A stretch of 42,771 nt of DNA from Deltaproteobacteria bacterium (GCA_022843175.1 JALHOE010000055.1:1-42771), one strand, 5' to 3'. Numbered from the stretch's first letter, positions 10,385 to 22,962 are shown. Translations and numbers: made by a program. Notes: a model not told the origin generated them from the letters alone.

Positions 10385-10509
10385 CGCCCGCGCACTGCTG
10401 CGCCCGGCTCGGTGCAGCGGCCCCGCGGATCGTTACAACACCCGGCCGAGGCCCCCCCCGCCGCCATCACCGGCGAGCGCCCGGCGACCCCGGCTGTTAT
10501 GCTCCTGTC

Positions 10510-11439
10510 GTGCGTCACGCTGTCCTCGCGTTGGTGCTCCTCGGCTGCGCGGGCAGCGCCGAGCCCGCCGCCGCCACCGACGCGCGCCCGGCCGCAGACA
10601 GCGCCACAGTCGCGATCGAGACGAGCAGCCCTCCCGACAGCGACGGCGACAGCGAGGCTGCCATCGAGGACAGCGCGCCCGAGGACGTCGCCCCGAGCTG
10701 CATGAACGGCACCCGCGACGGCGACGAGACCGACGTCGATTGCGGTGGCGCGCTCTGCCCGAAGTGCGCCGCCGGCCGAACGTGCGGCGGGGCGGCCGAC
10801 TGCGCGAGCGCGAGCTGCAGCACCGAAGGCGTCTGCGCCTGCACGCAGCTCGATCACTGCCCGGACGGCACGAGCTGCGTCGCCAAGCTCTGCGTGGCGG
10901 CCGCGGCGTCGTGCGCCGCGACCAAGACCGCCCACCCGACCGCCCCAGACGGCGAGTACTGGATCAAGCCCGACATGGGCGCGCCCTACCGCGCTTACTG
11001 CGACATGGCGCAGGCCAAGGAGATCTGCACCGAAGCCGGCGGCCCGGTCTCCAGTAGGACCCGCGAGGGCAGCAACCTCGCCTGGTCCGCGGTCGCCAAG
11101 CTCGATCACAAGATGGGTCTCTGCGCGCTCCACGCGCTCAAGGGCGCCACCTACCCGTTCGCCGACCTCAAGGCGGTGGCCGGGCAGACCATGAAGACGT
11201 GCGCGGCCTTCGGCTTCAAGGGCGACGGGACGCTCGGCAGCTGCCCGTACGGCACCGCCACGGGCCGCACCAAGTGCGGCTTCACCGTCAGCGCGCTCAA
11301 CCGCTACGGCAACGCGTGCACCGGCTGCACGCTGAACGCCGGCAACTTCCGCAACTACCTCGTGCAGGGCCCGATCACGGCCGGCGCAGTCCTCACGGAC
11401 TTCACCGGCACGGTCAAGACCACCTGCCTCGTGCGTTAG
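10510..11439 (+). CDS. Cys-rich lipoprotein with fibrinogen-like C-terminal region
   Basis: A 309-residue secreted protein. The GTG at 10510 gives a short lipoprotein signal with lipobox LLGC (Cys13). An Asp/Ser/Thr/Ala-rich linker (about 15-65) follows. Then comes a Cys-rich module typical of myxobacteria (NGTRDGDETDVDCGGALC, with further paired cysteines to about residue 140). The C-terminal part starts like a fibrinogen-related domain: PDGEYWIKPDMGAPYRAYCD (the family's 'sG.Y.I.p...p..vyCDM' pattern). More cysteines appear towards the end. It is likely displayed on the cell surface with an adhesive role; that is an inference. A solo hairpin-repeat arm follows 7 bp after the stop. Confidence 0.8.
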   Translation: MRHAVLALVLLGCAGSAEPAAATDARPAADSATVAIETSSPPDSDGDSEAAIEDSAPEDVAPSCMNGTRDGDETDVDCGGALCPKCAAGRTCGGAADCASASCSTEGVCACTQLDHCPDGTSCVAKLCVAAAASCAATKTAHPTAPDGEYWIKPDMGAPYRAYCDMAQAKEICTEAGGPVSSRTREGSNLAWSAVAKLDHKMGLCALHALKGATYPFADLKAVAGQTMKTCAAFGFKGDGTLGSCPYGTATGRTKCGFTVSALNRYGNACTGCTLNAGNFRNYLVQGPITAGAVLTDFTGTVKTTCLVR

Positions 11440-11445
11440 AGCTGG

Positions 11446-11471
11446 TAGGCGCTCGCTGACGCGCGCGCCTA
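11446..11471. repeat. Hairpin repeat locus 3 (solo 26-nt arm)
   Basis: A single copy of the arm (TAGGCGCTCGCTGACG, ending in GCGCGCCTA), between the convergent ends of the Cys-rich lipoprotein gene and leuB. It is itself an imperfect palindrome: 9 of the 10 outer base pairs match. It is therefore the only hairpin visible at the 3' end of the long ilv-leu operon. No T-run follows on either strand. Confidence 0.75.
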
Positions 11472-11492
11472 TCAACCGACGTGAGCGCGGGG

Positions 11493-12533
11493 CTAGAGCG
11501 CTTCGCGGACGCGGCTCGCCATTTGTGATGTGGAGAGCTTGCCGCCGAGGTCCGCGGTGCGGGCGCCGTCGGTGATCACGCGCTCGACCGCGCGCTCGAT
11601 CCGCACCGCCGCCTCCTCGTTGCCGAGGGAGTGACGCGCGAGCATCGCGGCGCTGAGGATGGTGCCGATCGGGTTGGCGAGCCCCTTCCCTGCGATGTCC
11701 GGCGCCGAGCCGTGGATCGGCTCGTAGACGCCGTTCTTCCCCTCGCCGAGCGAGGCGCTCGGGAGCAGCCCGATCGAGCCCGCGAGCACCGCGGCCTCGT
11801 CGGTGAGGATGTCGCCGAACATGTTCTCCGCCACGACGACGTCGAACTGCTTGGCGTGCGTGATGAGGCGCATCGCGCACGAGTCGACGAGGTGATGCTC
11901 GAGCGCGACGTCGGGGAAGTCCTTGCTCACCTCGTTGGCGACGCTCCGCCACAGCCGCGACGACTCGAGGACGTTGGCCTTGTCGACCGAGGTGACCCTC
12001 TTGCGACGGCCGCGCGAGAGCCGGAACGCGAGCTGCACGACGCGGCGAATCTCGCCGTCGGTGTAGCTGAGGGTGTCGACCGCGCGGGTGACGCCGCCGT
12101 TGGTCTCGCGAAAGCGCGGCTCGCCGAAGTAGATGCCCGACGTGAGCTCGCGAACAAACAGGATGTCGACCCCCTCGATTCGTTCGAGGCGAAGCGGCGA
12201 CAGCTCGGCGAGCGCGGGGAACACCTTCACCGGCCGGAGGTTGGCGAACAGATCGAGCGCGCGCCGCAAGCCGAGCAGCCCCTGCTCCGGCCGCACCTTC
12301 GCGTTCGGGTCGTCCCACTTCGGCCCGCCGACCGCGCCGAGGAGCACCGCGTCGGCGCTCTTGCAGGCGTGGATCGTCGCGTCGGGGAGCGGCTTTCCCG
12401 TGGTGTCGATCGCGATGCCGCCGATGGCGTGCTCCTCGAACGACAGCCCGGGAATGACCGCCTCCAGCGTCTTGCGCGCCTCTTCGGTGACCTCGGGTCC
12501 GATGCCGTCCCCCGGCAAGAGCACGATCTTCAT
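11493..12533 (-). CDS. leuB: 3-isopropylmalate dehydrogenase
   Basis: Oxidises and decarboxylates 3-isopropylmalate (leucine) with NAD+; in the citramalate route the same enzyme acts on methylmalate to give 2-oxobutyrate for isoleucine. At 346 residues it has normal length. Motifs: [11 protein letters not shown] at the N-terminus, [23 protein letters not shown], the metal-binding [12 protein letters not shown], and [17 protein letters not shown] for NAD binding. The ATG (12531-12533) overlaps the cimA stop as ATGA and is preceded by a GGGAGG ribosome site, so it is translationally coupled. It is the last gene of the operon. Confidence 0.96.
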   Translation of the reverse strand: MKIVLLPGDGIGPEVTEEARKTLEAVIPGLSFEEHAIGGIAIDTTGKPLPDATIHACKSADAVLLGAVGGPKWDDPNAKVRPEQGLLGLRRALDLFANLRPVKVFPALAELSPLRLERIEGVDILFVRELTSGIYFGEPRFRETNGGVTRAVDTLSYTDGEIRRVVQLAFRLSRGRRKRVTSVDKANVLESSRLWRSVANEVSKDFPDVALEHHLVDSCAMRLITHAKQFDVVVAENMFGDILTDEAAVLAGSIGLLPSASLGEGKNGVYEPIHGSAPDIAGKGLANPIGTILSAAMLARHSLGNEEAAVRIERAVERVITDGARTADLGGKLSTSQMASRVREAL

Positions 12534-14089
12534 GCGACCTCCCGCTTCTCTTCGTTCATCATGACCAAACCGATCTCGTAGCCGTCGACGAGCGCTGCGA
12601 GCGACGCGTCGACGATGCTCGGCGCCGCGCCGACGGTGCTCCAGGTGCGCACGCCGTCGGTCGAGTCGACGAGCACGCGGGTGACCGCGGCGGTGCCGTC
12701 GCGGCCGTCGAGGATGCGGACCTTGTAGTCCGCGAGGTGGATCGCGCGCGCCGCCGGGTACGCGCTGGCGATCGCCTTGCGCAGCGCCGCGTCGAGCGCG
12801 GCCACCGGGCCGTTGCCCTCGGCGGCGGTGTGGACGATCGCGCCGTCGACCTCGAGCTTGATGGTGGCCTCCGCGGCGCTCACCCCGTCGCGCGCCGAGG
12901 TGATCACCTGAAACGCGTGCACGCGAAACGGCGCGCGATACCCCGGGGTGCGCCGGCGGAGCATGAGCGCGACCGAGCCCTCGGCGGCCTCGAACGACGC
13001 GCCGCCCGCTTCGCGCTCCTTGATCTCGCGGACGATTTCGCGATCGTGCTCGCTCGAGAGCCCGAGCTCCTCGGCCTTGCTCCGCACGTTGGCGCGACCG
13101 GACAGCTCGCTCACCACGACGCGGGTCGCGTTGCCGACGAGCTCCGGGTCGACGTGCTGGTAGGTGTCGGGGGCGAGCCGCACCGCCGCCACGTGCGTGC
13201 CGCCCTTGTGGGCGAACGCGCTCCGCCCGACGTACGGCTGCTGCGAGTCGTGCGCGAGGTTGGCGATCTCGGCGACGTAGCGCGACACCTCGGCGATCTC
13301 GGCCAGGCGCTCGACCGCGCGCATCCCGAGCTTGAGCTCGAGCGCCGGGATCACCGCGACGAGGTCGGCGTTGCCGCACCGCTCGCCGTAGCCGTTGATC
13401 GTCCCCTGCACGTGCCGCACGCCAGCGCGCACGGCGGTGAGGGTGTTGGCCACCGCCATCCCCGCGTCGTTGTGGGTGTGGATGCCGAGGGTGGCCCCGA
13501 CGTTGGACGCGGCGATCACCGCGCGCTCGACGTCCCACGGCATGGTGCCGCCGTTGGTGTCGCACAGCACGACCGTGTCGGCGCCGCCGCGCACCGCGGC
13601 GCGCAGCGTCTCGAGGGCGTAGCCCGGATCCCGAGCGAAGGCGTCGAAGAAGTGCTCGGCGTCGTAGATCACGCGCCGACCCGCGGCGCGCACGAACGCG
13701 ACCGACTCCTCGATCATGCGCAGGTTCTCCTCGAGCGACGTGCGGAGCACGACCTCGACCTGCTTGGCCGACGACTTGCCGAACAGCACGCAGACCGGCG
13801 TCTCGGCGTCGACGAGCGCGCGCAGGCCCTCGTCGCTCTCGACGTGGACGTCCGCGCGACGCGTGGCGCCGAACGCGGCGATCGCGCCGCGGAAGGTCAT
13901 GTCGCGCGCGCGACGGAACACCTCGGCGTCCTTGGGGTTCGAGCCGGGAAACCCGGCCTCGATGACGTGCACGCCGAACGCGTCGAGGCGCTGCGCGATC
14001 CGCAGCTTGTCCTCGACGGACAACGAGATCCCCTCGCGCTGCGTGCCGTCGCGCAGCGTGGTGTCGTGGATCTCAACCGCGGGCTTCAT
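12530..14089 (-). CDS. cimA: (R)-citramalate synthase
   Basis: Condenses pyruvate with acetyl-CoA to citramalate, the threonine-independent entry to isoleucine. The 519-residue protein matches the CimA branch of the isopropylmalate synthase superfamily rather than Leu[40 protein letters not shown], the HxH motif in [15 protein letters not shown], and a C-terminal regulatory LeuA-dimer domain (about 380-510). It sits between leuD and leuB, whose enzymes carry citramalate on to 2-oxobutyrate. The start has an AAGGAG ribosome site and lies inside leuD (17-bp overlap). A second LeuA-type function is unlikely because leuA is present upstream. Confidence 0.93.
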   Translation of the reverse strand: MKPAVEIHDTTLRDGTQREGISLSVEDKLRIAQRLDAFGVHVIEAGFPGSNPKDAEVFRRARDMTFRGAIAAFGATRRADVHVESDEGLRALVDAETPVCVLFGKSSAKQVEVVLRTSLEENLRMIEESVAFVRAAGRRVIYDAEHFFDAFARDPGYALETLRAAVRGGADTVVLCDTNGGTMPWDVERAVIAASNVGATLGIHTHNDAGMAVANTLTAVRAGVRHVQGTINGYGERCGNADLVAVIPALELKLGMRAVERLAEIAEVSRYVAEIANLAHDSQQPYVGRSAFAHKGGTHVAAVRLAPDTYQHVDPELVGNATRVVVSELSGRANVRSKAEELGLSSEHDREIVREIKEREAGGASFEAAEGSVALMLRRRTPGYRAPFRVHAFQVITSARDGVSAAEATIKLEVDGAIVHTAAEGNGPVAALDAALRKAIASAYPAARAIHLADYKVRILDGRDGTAAVTRVLVDSTDGVRTWSTVGAAPSIVDASLAALVDGYEIGLVMMNEEKREVA

Positions 14090-14627
14090 GCGCTTCGATC
14101 TCCTTGAGGTGCGCGAGCAGGTATCCGAGCTCGTCGACGCCGTCGCGCAGGCAACGTTTGGCGAACGGATCGATCGGGAACCGCGCCGCGACGCCGGGGG
14201 CGAGGAGCAGCTGCGCTTCGAGATCGATCGTCACGTCCATCTGCGGGTCGGAGGCGCGCACGGCGTGCAGCTTGGCGAGCGTCGCTTCGTCGACCTCGAC
14301 CGGGAGCAGCCCGTTCTTGAGCGCGTTCCCCTTGAAGATGTCGGCGAACGACGCGGCGATCACCGCGCGAAAGCCGGCCCCCACGAGCGCCCACGGCGCG
14401 TGCTCGCGCGACGAGCCGCACCCGAAGTTGCGCCCCGCGAGGAGCACCTCGCACCCCTTGGCCTCGTCGGTGTCGAGGATCGCGGCGGGCTTCCCCGGCG
14501 CGCGCCAGTCGGCGAACAGGATCAACCCCTCGCGGCTCGTGACCTTGAGGAAGCGAGCGGGGATGATCTGGTCGGTATCGACGTCATCGACCGGAAGCGG
14601 AACAACACGGGACGTGATCTTCTCCAT
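14073..14627 (-). CDS. leuD: 3-isopropylmalate dehydratase small subunit
   Basis: Small (swivel) subunit of isopropylmalate isomerase, which works with LeuC to convert 2- to 3-isopropylmalate; the pair can also isomerise citramalate. Features: DDVDTDQIIPARFLK near the N-terminus, GRNFGCGSSREHAPWAL, and a FADIFKGNALKNGLLP segment. The ATG at 14627 (184 residues) has a GGAG ribosome site 8 nt upstream and gives the usual MEK... beginning. An in-frame ATG at 14645 overlaps the leuC stop as ATGA and is the alternative start. The 3' end overlaps cimA by 17 bp. Confidence 0.94.
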   Translation of the reverse strand: MEKITSRVVPLPVDDVDTDQIIPARFLKVTSREGLILFADWRAPGKPAAILDTDEAKGCEVLLAGRNFGCGSSREHAPWALVGAGFRAVIAASFADIFKGNALKNGLLPVEVDEATLAKLHAVRASDPQMDVTIDLEAQLLLAPGVAARFPIDPFAKRCLRDGVDELGYLLAHLKEIEAHEARG

Positions 14628-14641
14628 GACTCGGCTCCAGC

Positions 14642-15990
14642 TCATACGAGCGTGCGGGGATCGGCCACTTTGCCGGCGACGGCCGAGGCGGCGGCGGTGA
14701 GGGGAGAGGCGAGCAACGTGCGGGCGCCCTTGCCCTGACGGCCCTCGAAGTTGCGGTTGCTCGTCGAGACCGCGAACTTGCCGGCGGGCACCTCGTCGCC
14801 GTTCATCGCGATGCACATCGAGCAGCCGGGCTCGCGCCACTCGGCACCCGCCGCGCGGAACACCTCGTCGAGCCCCTCGGCCTCGGCGTCCCGCTTGATC
14901 TTCATCGAGCCGGGCACGACGAGCATGCGGACGTTCTTGGCCACGTGCCGCCCGCGGAGGATGCCGGCGGCGGCGCGGAGATCCTCGATGCGCGAGTTGG
15001 TGCACGAGCCGACGAACACGACGTCGACGTCGCGCCCGAGGAGCGGCCGGCCGGCCTCGAGGCCCATGTACGCGAGCGCTTTGTCGTTGCCCGCCGGGAT
15101 CGGCGCGTCGATCGGGATGCCGGTGTCGGGCATCGTGCCGAACGTGATCATCGGCACCAGCTCGGACGCGTCGAGGGAGATCGAGCGGTCGAAGGTGGCG
15201 CCCTCGTCGGTGGGGAGCGCGCGCCATTTCGCGAGCTCGCGGTCGGTCGGCGGTACGCGGGTGCGCGCCAGGTAATCGATGGTGGTGTCGTCGGGCGCGA
15301 TCATGCCGGCGCGCGCGCCGGCCTCGATCGACATGTTGCAGACCGTCATGCGGCCGGCCATGTCGAGCGCGCGGATCGCCGAGCCGGTGTACTCGATGAC
15401 GAAACCGGTGCCGCCGCCGACGCCGAGCTTGGCGATGATCGCGAGGATCACGTCCTTGCCGGTGACGCCGGGGCCGAGGCGGCCGTCGACGCGGACCTCG
15501 AGGGTCTTCGGACGGTGCTGCAGCAGGCACTGGGTGGCGAGGACGTGCTCGACCTCGCTCGTGCCGATGCCGAAGGCGAGCGCGCCGAACGCGCCGTGCG
15601 TCGACGTGTGACTGTCGCCGCAGACGATCGTCATGCCGGGCCGGGTGAGGCCGCGCTCCGGCCCGAGCACGTGGACGATCCCGGTGGTGTCCGAGCCGTA
15701 GGCGTGGAGCTGGATCCCGTGCCGCTCGCAGTTCTGCGCGAGGGTCTCGAGCTGCTTGCGCGCCATCGGCTCGAGCATCGGGAGCGACGTCTTGATGGTG
15801 GGGGTGGAGTGGTCCATCGTCGCGACGGTGCGCTCGGGGCGGCGCACCTTCAGCCCGCGCTTCTCGAGCCCGGTGAACGCCTGCGGCGACGTGACCTCGT
15901 GGACGAGGTGGAGGTCGATCGACAGGATCGCCGGCGAGCCCGGCTCCTGCATCACGACGTGATCGGACCACACCTTTTCAAACAACGTCT

Positions 15991-15994
<4 letters not shown>
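14642..15994 (-). CDS. leuC: 3-isopropylmalate dehydratase large subunit
   Basis: Aconitase-family subunit holding the [4Fe-4S] cluster of isopropylmalate isomerase; 450 residues from a GTG start. Visible motifs: [52 protein letters not shown] reduced here to its core, the cluster cysteines in [10 protein letters not shown] and in [11 protein letters not shown], and the C-terminal [12 protein letters not shown]. The GTG (15992-15994) overlaps the leuA stop as GTGA, with an AAGGAGG ribosome site 5 nt upstream, which indicates translational coupling. Confidence 0.95.
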
Positions 15995-18524
<2,530 letters not shown>

Positions 18525-18543
18525 GATCTGAGTCTCCTGCGTT

Positions 18544-18626
18544 CAGGCGCTCGCTCACGCGCGCGCCTATTTTTTGGGCCCAGCGGGCGCCGTTCTCGGA
18601 CAGGCGCGCGCGTCAGCGAGCGCCTT
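18544..18626. repeat. Hairpin repeat locus 4, inside the ilv operon
   Basis: Arms at 18544-18569 (CAGGCGCTCGCTCACG...) and 18601-18626 (CAGGCGCGCGCGTCAG...) are inverted copies around a 31-nt loop. The arms face the opposite way to loci 1 and 2. The whole element lies between ilvN and ilvC. A T-run at 18570-18575 follows the first arm on the plus strand. As an intrinsic stop it would act on antisense transcripts, not on the operon mRNA. In the operon mRNA the hairpin could stall a nuclease or adjust the ilvC level (an inference). Confidence 0.85.
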
Positions 18627-18635
18627 ACCTGTCGT

Positions 18636-19142
18636 TCACGAAGCCTTGAGCATCTCCAACTGACTCTCGCCGCCGCGGCGCATCGCCACGATCCCGGTGC
18701 GCACCATCTCGACGATCCCGAACGGCCGCAGCACGTCGATGAGCCCGTCGATCTTGTCCGATGCGCCGCACATCTCGAGCACCATCGCGTCGGTCGTGAC
18801 GTCGACCGCACGCGCACGGAACACCTCCACCAACTGAAGGATCTGCGGGCGCGTATCGGCGCTGGCGCGAACCTTCAGGAGCGCGAGGTCGCGCGAGACC
18901 GTCGCCGCGTGGCTCAGGTCCTCGACGTAGAGAACGTTGACCAGCTTGTAGAGGTCGGCCTGGATCCGGCGGGCGGAGTCCTCGTCGGCCTCCATCACCA
19001 CGGTGAGGCGCGAGACGCCGGGTTTGTCCGTCGTGCCGACGGTGAGCGATCCGATGTTGTAGCCGCGGCGCCGGAACAGCGACACGACACGGTTGAGCAC
19101 GCCGGGACGGTCCTCGACGTGCGCGACAAAGGTACGAAGCAT
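18636..19142 (-). CDS. ilvN: Acetolactate synthase small (regulatory) subunit
   Basis: Regulatory partner of IlvB; binds valine and raises catalytic activity. At 168 residues it has the usual length. The N-terminal ACT domain (about 2-76) shows TFVAHVEDRPGVLNRVVSLFRRRGYNI and the LTVGTTDKPGVSRLTVV strands; the C-terminal ALS_ss_C domain starts near KVRASADTRPQILQLVEVF. The ATG follows the ilvB stop after one base and has a GGAGGA ribosome site. The gap to ilvC downstream holds hairpin repeat locus 4. Confidence 0.96.
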   Translation of the reverse strand: MLRTFVAHVEDRPGVLNRVVSLFRRRGYNIGSLTVGTTDKPGVSRLTVVMEADEDSARRIQADLYKLVNVLYVEDLSHAATVSRDLALLKVRASADTRPQILQLVEVFRARAVDVTTDAMVLEMCGASDKIDGLIDVLRPFGIVEMVRTGIVAMRRGGESQLEMLKAS

Positions 19143-19143
19143 T

Positions 19144-20880
19144 TTACGGGTCCTCCGCGGTTTCCACGATGGAAGAAGGGCGTCTGATCATGTCGTGCAG
19201 CGCGGCGCCGGCAGGCACCATCGGGTAGACGGCGTCCTCTTGCTCGACGCGGAAATCGATCACGCAGGTGCCGGGCGTCTTGCGAGCCCACGCCACCGCG
19301 TCCTCGATCTCCTCGCGCGAGGTCACCCGCCGCGAGCTCAGGCCGTGCGCGTCGGCGAGCTTCACGAAATCGGGGCTCTTCATCGGCGTCGCCGAGTAGC
19401 GGCCCTCGTAGAAGAACTCCTGCCACTGGCGGACCATTCCGAGATAGCCGTTGTTGATGATCGCGACGTTGACCTTGATCCCCTCCTGCGCGCAGGTGGA
19501 GAGCTCGCACGCCGTCATCTGAAAGCCGCCGTCGCCGACGACCACCCAGATCTCGTCCTTCTCGAGAGAGGGCCGCGCGAACCGCGCGCCGATCGCCGCC
19601 GGCAGCGCGAAGCCCATGGTGCCGAGGCCGCCGCTGGTGATCAGGCCGCGCGGGTGGTCGTGCTTGTAGTACTGCGCCTCCCACATCTGGTGCTGGCCGA
19701 CGTCGGTCACCACGAGCGCGCGGCCCTCGGTGAGCCGCCACAGATCGTGCATCACGTGCGCGGCGAACAGGCGGCCGTCGTGGGGCATCGAGACGATGTC
19801 GCGCACGGCGCTGTGGCCCTTGGACTCCTCGATCTTCGCGACCCAGCTCCCGCGGGTCTTCTGCTGCACGCGCGGCATCAGCGCGCGGAGCACCTCGCGG
19901 ACGTCGCCGACGATGGGGGCGTCGACCCGGACGTTCTTGTTGATCTCGCTCGGATCGATCTCGACGTGGATCTTGCGCGCTCGCGGGGCGAACGTGTCGA
20001 GCTTGCCGGTGACGCGGTCGTCGAACCGCATGCCGAGGGCGATCAACAGATCGGCCTCCTGCACCGCGTGGTTCACCCACGCCTCGCCGTGCATGCCGAG
20101 CATGCCGAGCGACAGCGGGTGCGTGGCCGGGAAGCCACCGAGGCCGAGCAGCGTGGAGGCGACGGGGATGCCCGTGCGCTCGACGAACGCGCGCAGATCG
20201 GCGCTGGCCTCGGCTTTGACGATGCCGTGGCCGGCGAGGATCACCGGCCGCTCGGCGGAGTCGATCAGCGCGACCGCGCGGGCCAGCGACTCGTCGTCGA
20301 CCGTGTACTTGGGTCGATAGCCGGGGAGCACCACCGGCGCGCCGTCGTCGACCCAGGAGGTGAGGGCCTGCTGCACGTCCTTGGTGATGTCGACCAGCAC
20401 CGGTCCCGGACGGCCGGAGCGCGCGACGTAGAACGCCTCGCGCAGCGTCGGCCCGAGCTCCTCGACGTCGGTCACCAGGTAGTTGTGCTTGGTGATCGGG
20501 AGGGTGACGCCGGTGATGTCCGTCTCCTGGAAGGCGTCGGTGCCGATGAATTTCGAGGAGACCTGGCCGGTGATGCACACGATCGGCGAGCTATCGAGCA
20601 TCGCGGTGGCGATGCCGGTGACGAGGTTGGTGGCGCCCGGTCCCGACGTCGCGACGCAGACGCCGACCTTGCCCGAGGCCCGCGCGTAGCCGTCGGCCAT
20701 GTGTGCGGCGCCCTGCTCGTGACGCACGAGCACGTGGCGAATGGGGTACCTCAACAGCGTGTCGTACGCCGGCATGATCGCTCCGCCGGGGTAGCCGAAC
20801 ACGACGTCGACGCCCTCGGAGAGGAGCACCTCCCAGAGGACGCACGCGCCGCTACGAGTCACGGGCCGGGTCGTTGTCAT
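19144..20880 (-). CDS. ilvB: Acetolactate synthase large (catalytic) subunit
   Basis: ThDP-dependent condensation of two pyruvates (valine/leucine) or pyruvate with 2-oxobutyrate (isoleucine). Full length at 578 residues. The ThDP-activating glutamate is Glu55 in VRHEQGAAHMADGYARASG. FAD-binding central domain segments include GMRFDDRVTGKL. The C-terminal ThDP motif is VVGDGGFQMTACELSTCAQE with IINNGYLGMVRQWQ. The ATG at 20880 overlaps the stop of the upstream 135-aa gene as ATGA. In this operon both substrates are supplied, the second through CimA-LeuCD-LeuB. Confidence 0.96.
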   Translation of the reverse strand: MTTTRPVTRSGACVLWEVLLSEGVDVVFGYPGGAIMPAYDTLLRYPIRHVLVRHEQGAAHMADGYARASGKVGVCVATSGPGATNLVTGIATAMLDSSPIVCITGQVSSKFIGTDAFQETDITGVTLPITKHNYLVTDVEELGPTLREAFYVARSGRPGPVLVDITKDVQQALTSWVDDGAPVVLPGYRPKYTVDDESLARAVALIDSAERPVILAGHGIVKAEASADLRAFVERTGIPVASTLLGLGGFPATHPLSLGMLGMHGEAWVNHAVQEADLLIALGMRFDDRVTGKLDTFAPRARKIHVEIDPSEINKNVRVDAPIVGDVREVLRALMPRVQQKTRGSWVAKIEESKGHSAVRDIVSMPHDGRLFAAHVMHDLWRLTEGRALVVTDVGQHQMWEAQYYKHDHPRGLITSGGLGTMGFALPAAIGARFARPSLEKDEIWVVVGDGGFQMTACELSTCAQEGIKVNVAIINNGYLGMVRQWQEFFYEGRYSATPMKSPDFVKLADAHGLSSRRVTSREEIEDAVAWARKTPGTCVIDFRVEQEDAVYPMVPAGAALHDMIRRPSSIVETAEDP

Positions 20881-21284
20881 GCGAGGGCTCGCTGCACGTC
20901 GTTGCGCACGGCGTCCTCCGCGCGGAGGTCCTCGATCACCTTCTTCGCCTGCTCGAGCGTCAGCGACGGACGCTCGCCCGAGCTGGCGACGAGATCGACG
21001 CGGATGCGGGTGACGGACTCGATGGTGCGCGCGACGGACAGGTCCTTGGCCCGATCGGCGAGCGTCCACTCCGTCTTGCGGTCGCCGGGCTGCGCGAGCT
21101 CCGACTCCCGCAGCACCTCGGCGAGCGTCTCGATGTCGGTGGCGACGCGCTCGTAGTCCTCGACCCGCGCACGCTCGTCGCGGGCGAGGGCGAAACACTC
21201 GGCCGACAGCGCGTCGAGCATCTCGGCGAGGCGATTGCGCACGACGGGGCTCGGCTTGTTCTGGGCAGCAGCGGTTTTCTTCAC
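20877..21284 (-). CDS. Unknown 135-aa protein embedded in the ilv operon
   Basis: I do not recognise a family. The product is soluble, predicted mostly helical, rich in Glu, Arg, Ala and Leu, with a basic N-terminus (MKKTAAAQNK) and a helical end (LTLEQAKKVIEDLRAEDAVR). There is no signal peptide, no membrane segment, and only one cysteine. It starts at a GTG with a strong AGGAGG ribosome site 7 nt upstream, 16 bp after ilvD. Its stop overlaps the ilvB ATG (ATGA), so it is translated within the operon and coupled to ilvB. The coupling suggests a role linked to acetolactate synthase or dihydroxyacid dehydratase, but nothing in the sequence proves that. Confidence 0.8.
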   Translation of the reverse strand: MKKTAAAQNKPSPVVRNRLAEMLDALSAECFALARDERARVEDYERVATDIETLAEVLRESELAQPGDRKTEWTLADRAKDLSVARTIESVTRIRVDLVASSGERPSLTLEQAKKVIEDLRAEDAVRNDVQRALA

Positions 21285-21300
21285 AGCGGGACCTCCTGAA

Positions 21301-22962
21301 TTACTTGTCGTCCGTCGTCAGGGTCACGGCCCCGAGCGACGCGGATGAAACGAGTGCGCGATATTTGGCGAGCGCGCCGCCGACGTGACGGGCGGGCGGC
21401 TCGGCGGGCTTGCGCTCGCTGAGATCGACGGTGTCGAGGCGGCGCGCTTCGACGTCGAGCGTGACGGTGTCGCCGTCGCGGAGCTTGGCGATCGGCCCGC
21501 CGTTGAACGCCTCGGGCGAGACGTGGCCGACCATCATGCCGTGGGTGGCGCCGGAGAAGCGGCCGTCGGTGACCAGCGCCACGTCGTTGCCTAGGCCGGC
21601 GCCCATCAGCGCGGCGGTGACGGAGAGCATCTCGCGCATGCCGGGGCCGCCGCGCGGACCCTCGAAGCGGATGACGATGACGTCGCCCTTCTTGATCTCG
21701 CCGCGCGACACGGCGGCGAACGCGGCCTCTTCGCCGTCGAACACCCGAGCCGGGCCCTCGAACCGCATGCGACCGTGGCCGGCGAGCTTCACGACGCAGC
21801 CCTCGGGGGCGAGCGAGCCGCGGAGGATCGCGAACCCGCCGCGCGCCTTCACCGGCTGCGCCACCGGGAGCAGGACCTTCTGCGGTTTGTCGTCCGCGCT
21901 CGCCGCCTCTTCGGCGAGCGAGCGCAGGCTGACCGTCGGCGAGTCCTGCACGAGCCCCGCGTCGAGCAGCGCGCGCGCGAGGCGACGGGTGCCGCCGGCG
22001 GCGTGCATGTCGACCGCGTTGTAGTGACCGCCGGGCTTGAGATCGGCGAGGGTCGGCGTGCGGGCGGCGATGGCGTCGAACTCGTCGATGGCGAGCGGCA
22101 CCCCGGCCTCGCGGGCGATGGCGAGGAGATGGAGCACGGCGTTCGTGGACCCGGCGGTGGCCGCGACGGCGGCGATCGCGTTCTCGAACGCGGTGCGGGT
22201 CATGATCGAGCGCGGCCGCACGTCGCGCTCGATGAGGTCCATCACCAGGCGCCCGCAGCGCCGCGCCTGGTCGTCCTTCTCGGGGCCGAGCGCGGGCACG
22301 TCGTTGGCGCCCATCGGCGAGATGCCGAGCATCGTGAGCGCGACGGCCATCGTGTTGGCGGTGAACTGGCCGCCGCACGCGCCGGCGCCGGGACACGCCA
22401 CGTTCTCGAGCTCGGTGAGCTCGGCCTCGCTCATTTTCCCGGCCGCGCACGCGCCGACCGCCTCGAACACGTCGAGGATGGTGACGTCGCGGTCGTGGAA
22501 GCGGCCGGGCGCGATCGCGCCGCCGTAGAAGACGAGGCCGGGGACGTTGAGGCGCGCGAGGGCCATCGCAGCGGCGGGGATCGTCTTGTCGCAGCCGGCG
22601 AGCGCGATCACCGCGTCGAAGGAGTGACCCATGGTCGCGAGCTCGATCGAGTCGGCGATGACCTCGCGCGAGACGAGCGAGGCGCGCATGCCGTCGGTGC
22701 CCATCGAGATGCCGTCGCTGACGACGATGCTGTTGAACTCGATCGGCGTGCCGCCGGCCGCGCGCACGCCCTCCTTCACCTTCTCGGCGAGCGCGCGCAG
22801 GTGCGAGTTGCACGGAGTGACCTCGCTCCACGTGTTGGCGATGGCCACCAGCGGCTTGTCGAGATCGGCGTCGGTGAGGCCCGTCGCCTTGAGCATTGCG
22901 CGCGCGGGCGCCCTCGCGGGGCCGCGCTTCATCTGATCACTGTTGAGAGACTTCGAACTCAT
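21301..22962 (-). CDS. ilvD: Dihydroxy-acid dehydratase
   Basis: Iron-sulfur dehydratase giving 2-oxoisovalerate or 2-oxo-3-methylvalerate; 553 residues, usual length. Cluster cysteines: Cys51 in [10 protein letters not shown], Cys124 in [11 protein letters not shown] (with Asp125 and the Lys126 normally carbamylated), and Cys196 in [13 protein letters not shown]. Further family segments are [25 protein letters not shown] and [22 protein letters not shown]. The ATG at 22962 has a GAGG ribosome site that lies directly after the attenuator terminator tail. It is the first structural gene of the BCAA operon. Confidence 0.96.
   Translation of the reverse strand: MSSKSLNSDQMKRGPARAPARAMLKATGLTDADLDKPLVAIANTWSEVTPCNSHLRALAEKVKEGVRAAGGTPIEFNSIVVSDGISMGTDGMRASLVSREVIADSIELATMGHSFDAVIALAGCDKTIPAAAMALARLNVPGLVFYGGAIAPGRFHDRDVTILDVFEAVGACAAGKMSEAELTELENVACPGAGACGGQFTANTMAVALTMLGISPMGANDVPALGPEKDDQARRCGRLVMDLIERDVRPRSIMTRTAFENAIAAVAATAGSTNAVLHLLAIAREAGVPLAIDEFDAIAARTPTLADLKPGGHYNAVDMHAAGGTRRLARALLDAGLVQDSPTVSLRSLAEEAASADDKPQKVLLPVAQPVKARGGFAILRGSLAPEGCVVKLAGHGRMRFEGPARVFDGEEAAFAAVSRGEIKKGDVIVIRFEGPRGGPGMREMLSVTAALMGAGLGNDVALVTDGRFSGATHGMMVGHVSPEAFNGGPIAKLRDGDTVTLDVEARRLDTVDLSERKPAEPPARHVGGALAKYRALVSSASLGAVTLTTDDK

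Noticed and set aside
18570-18575. T-run after the repeat arm as a terminator of the ilv operon.
   Set aside because: The T-run is on the plus strand, so it reads as an A-run in operon mRNA; it cannot serve as an intrinsic terminator for these genes.
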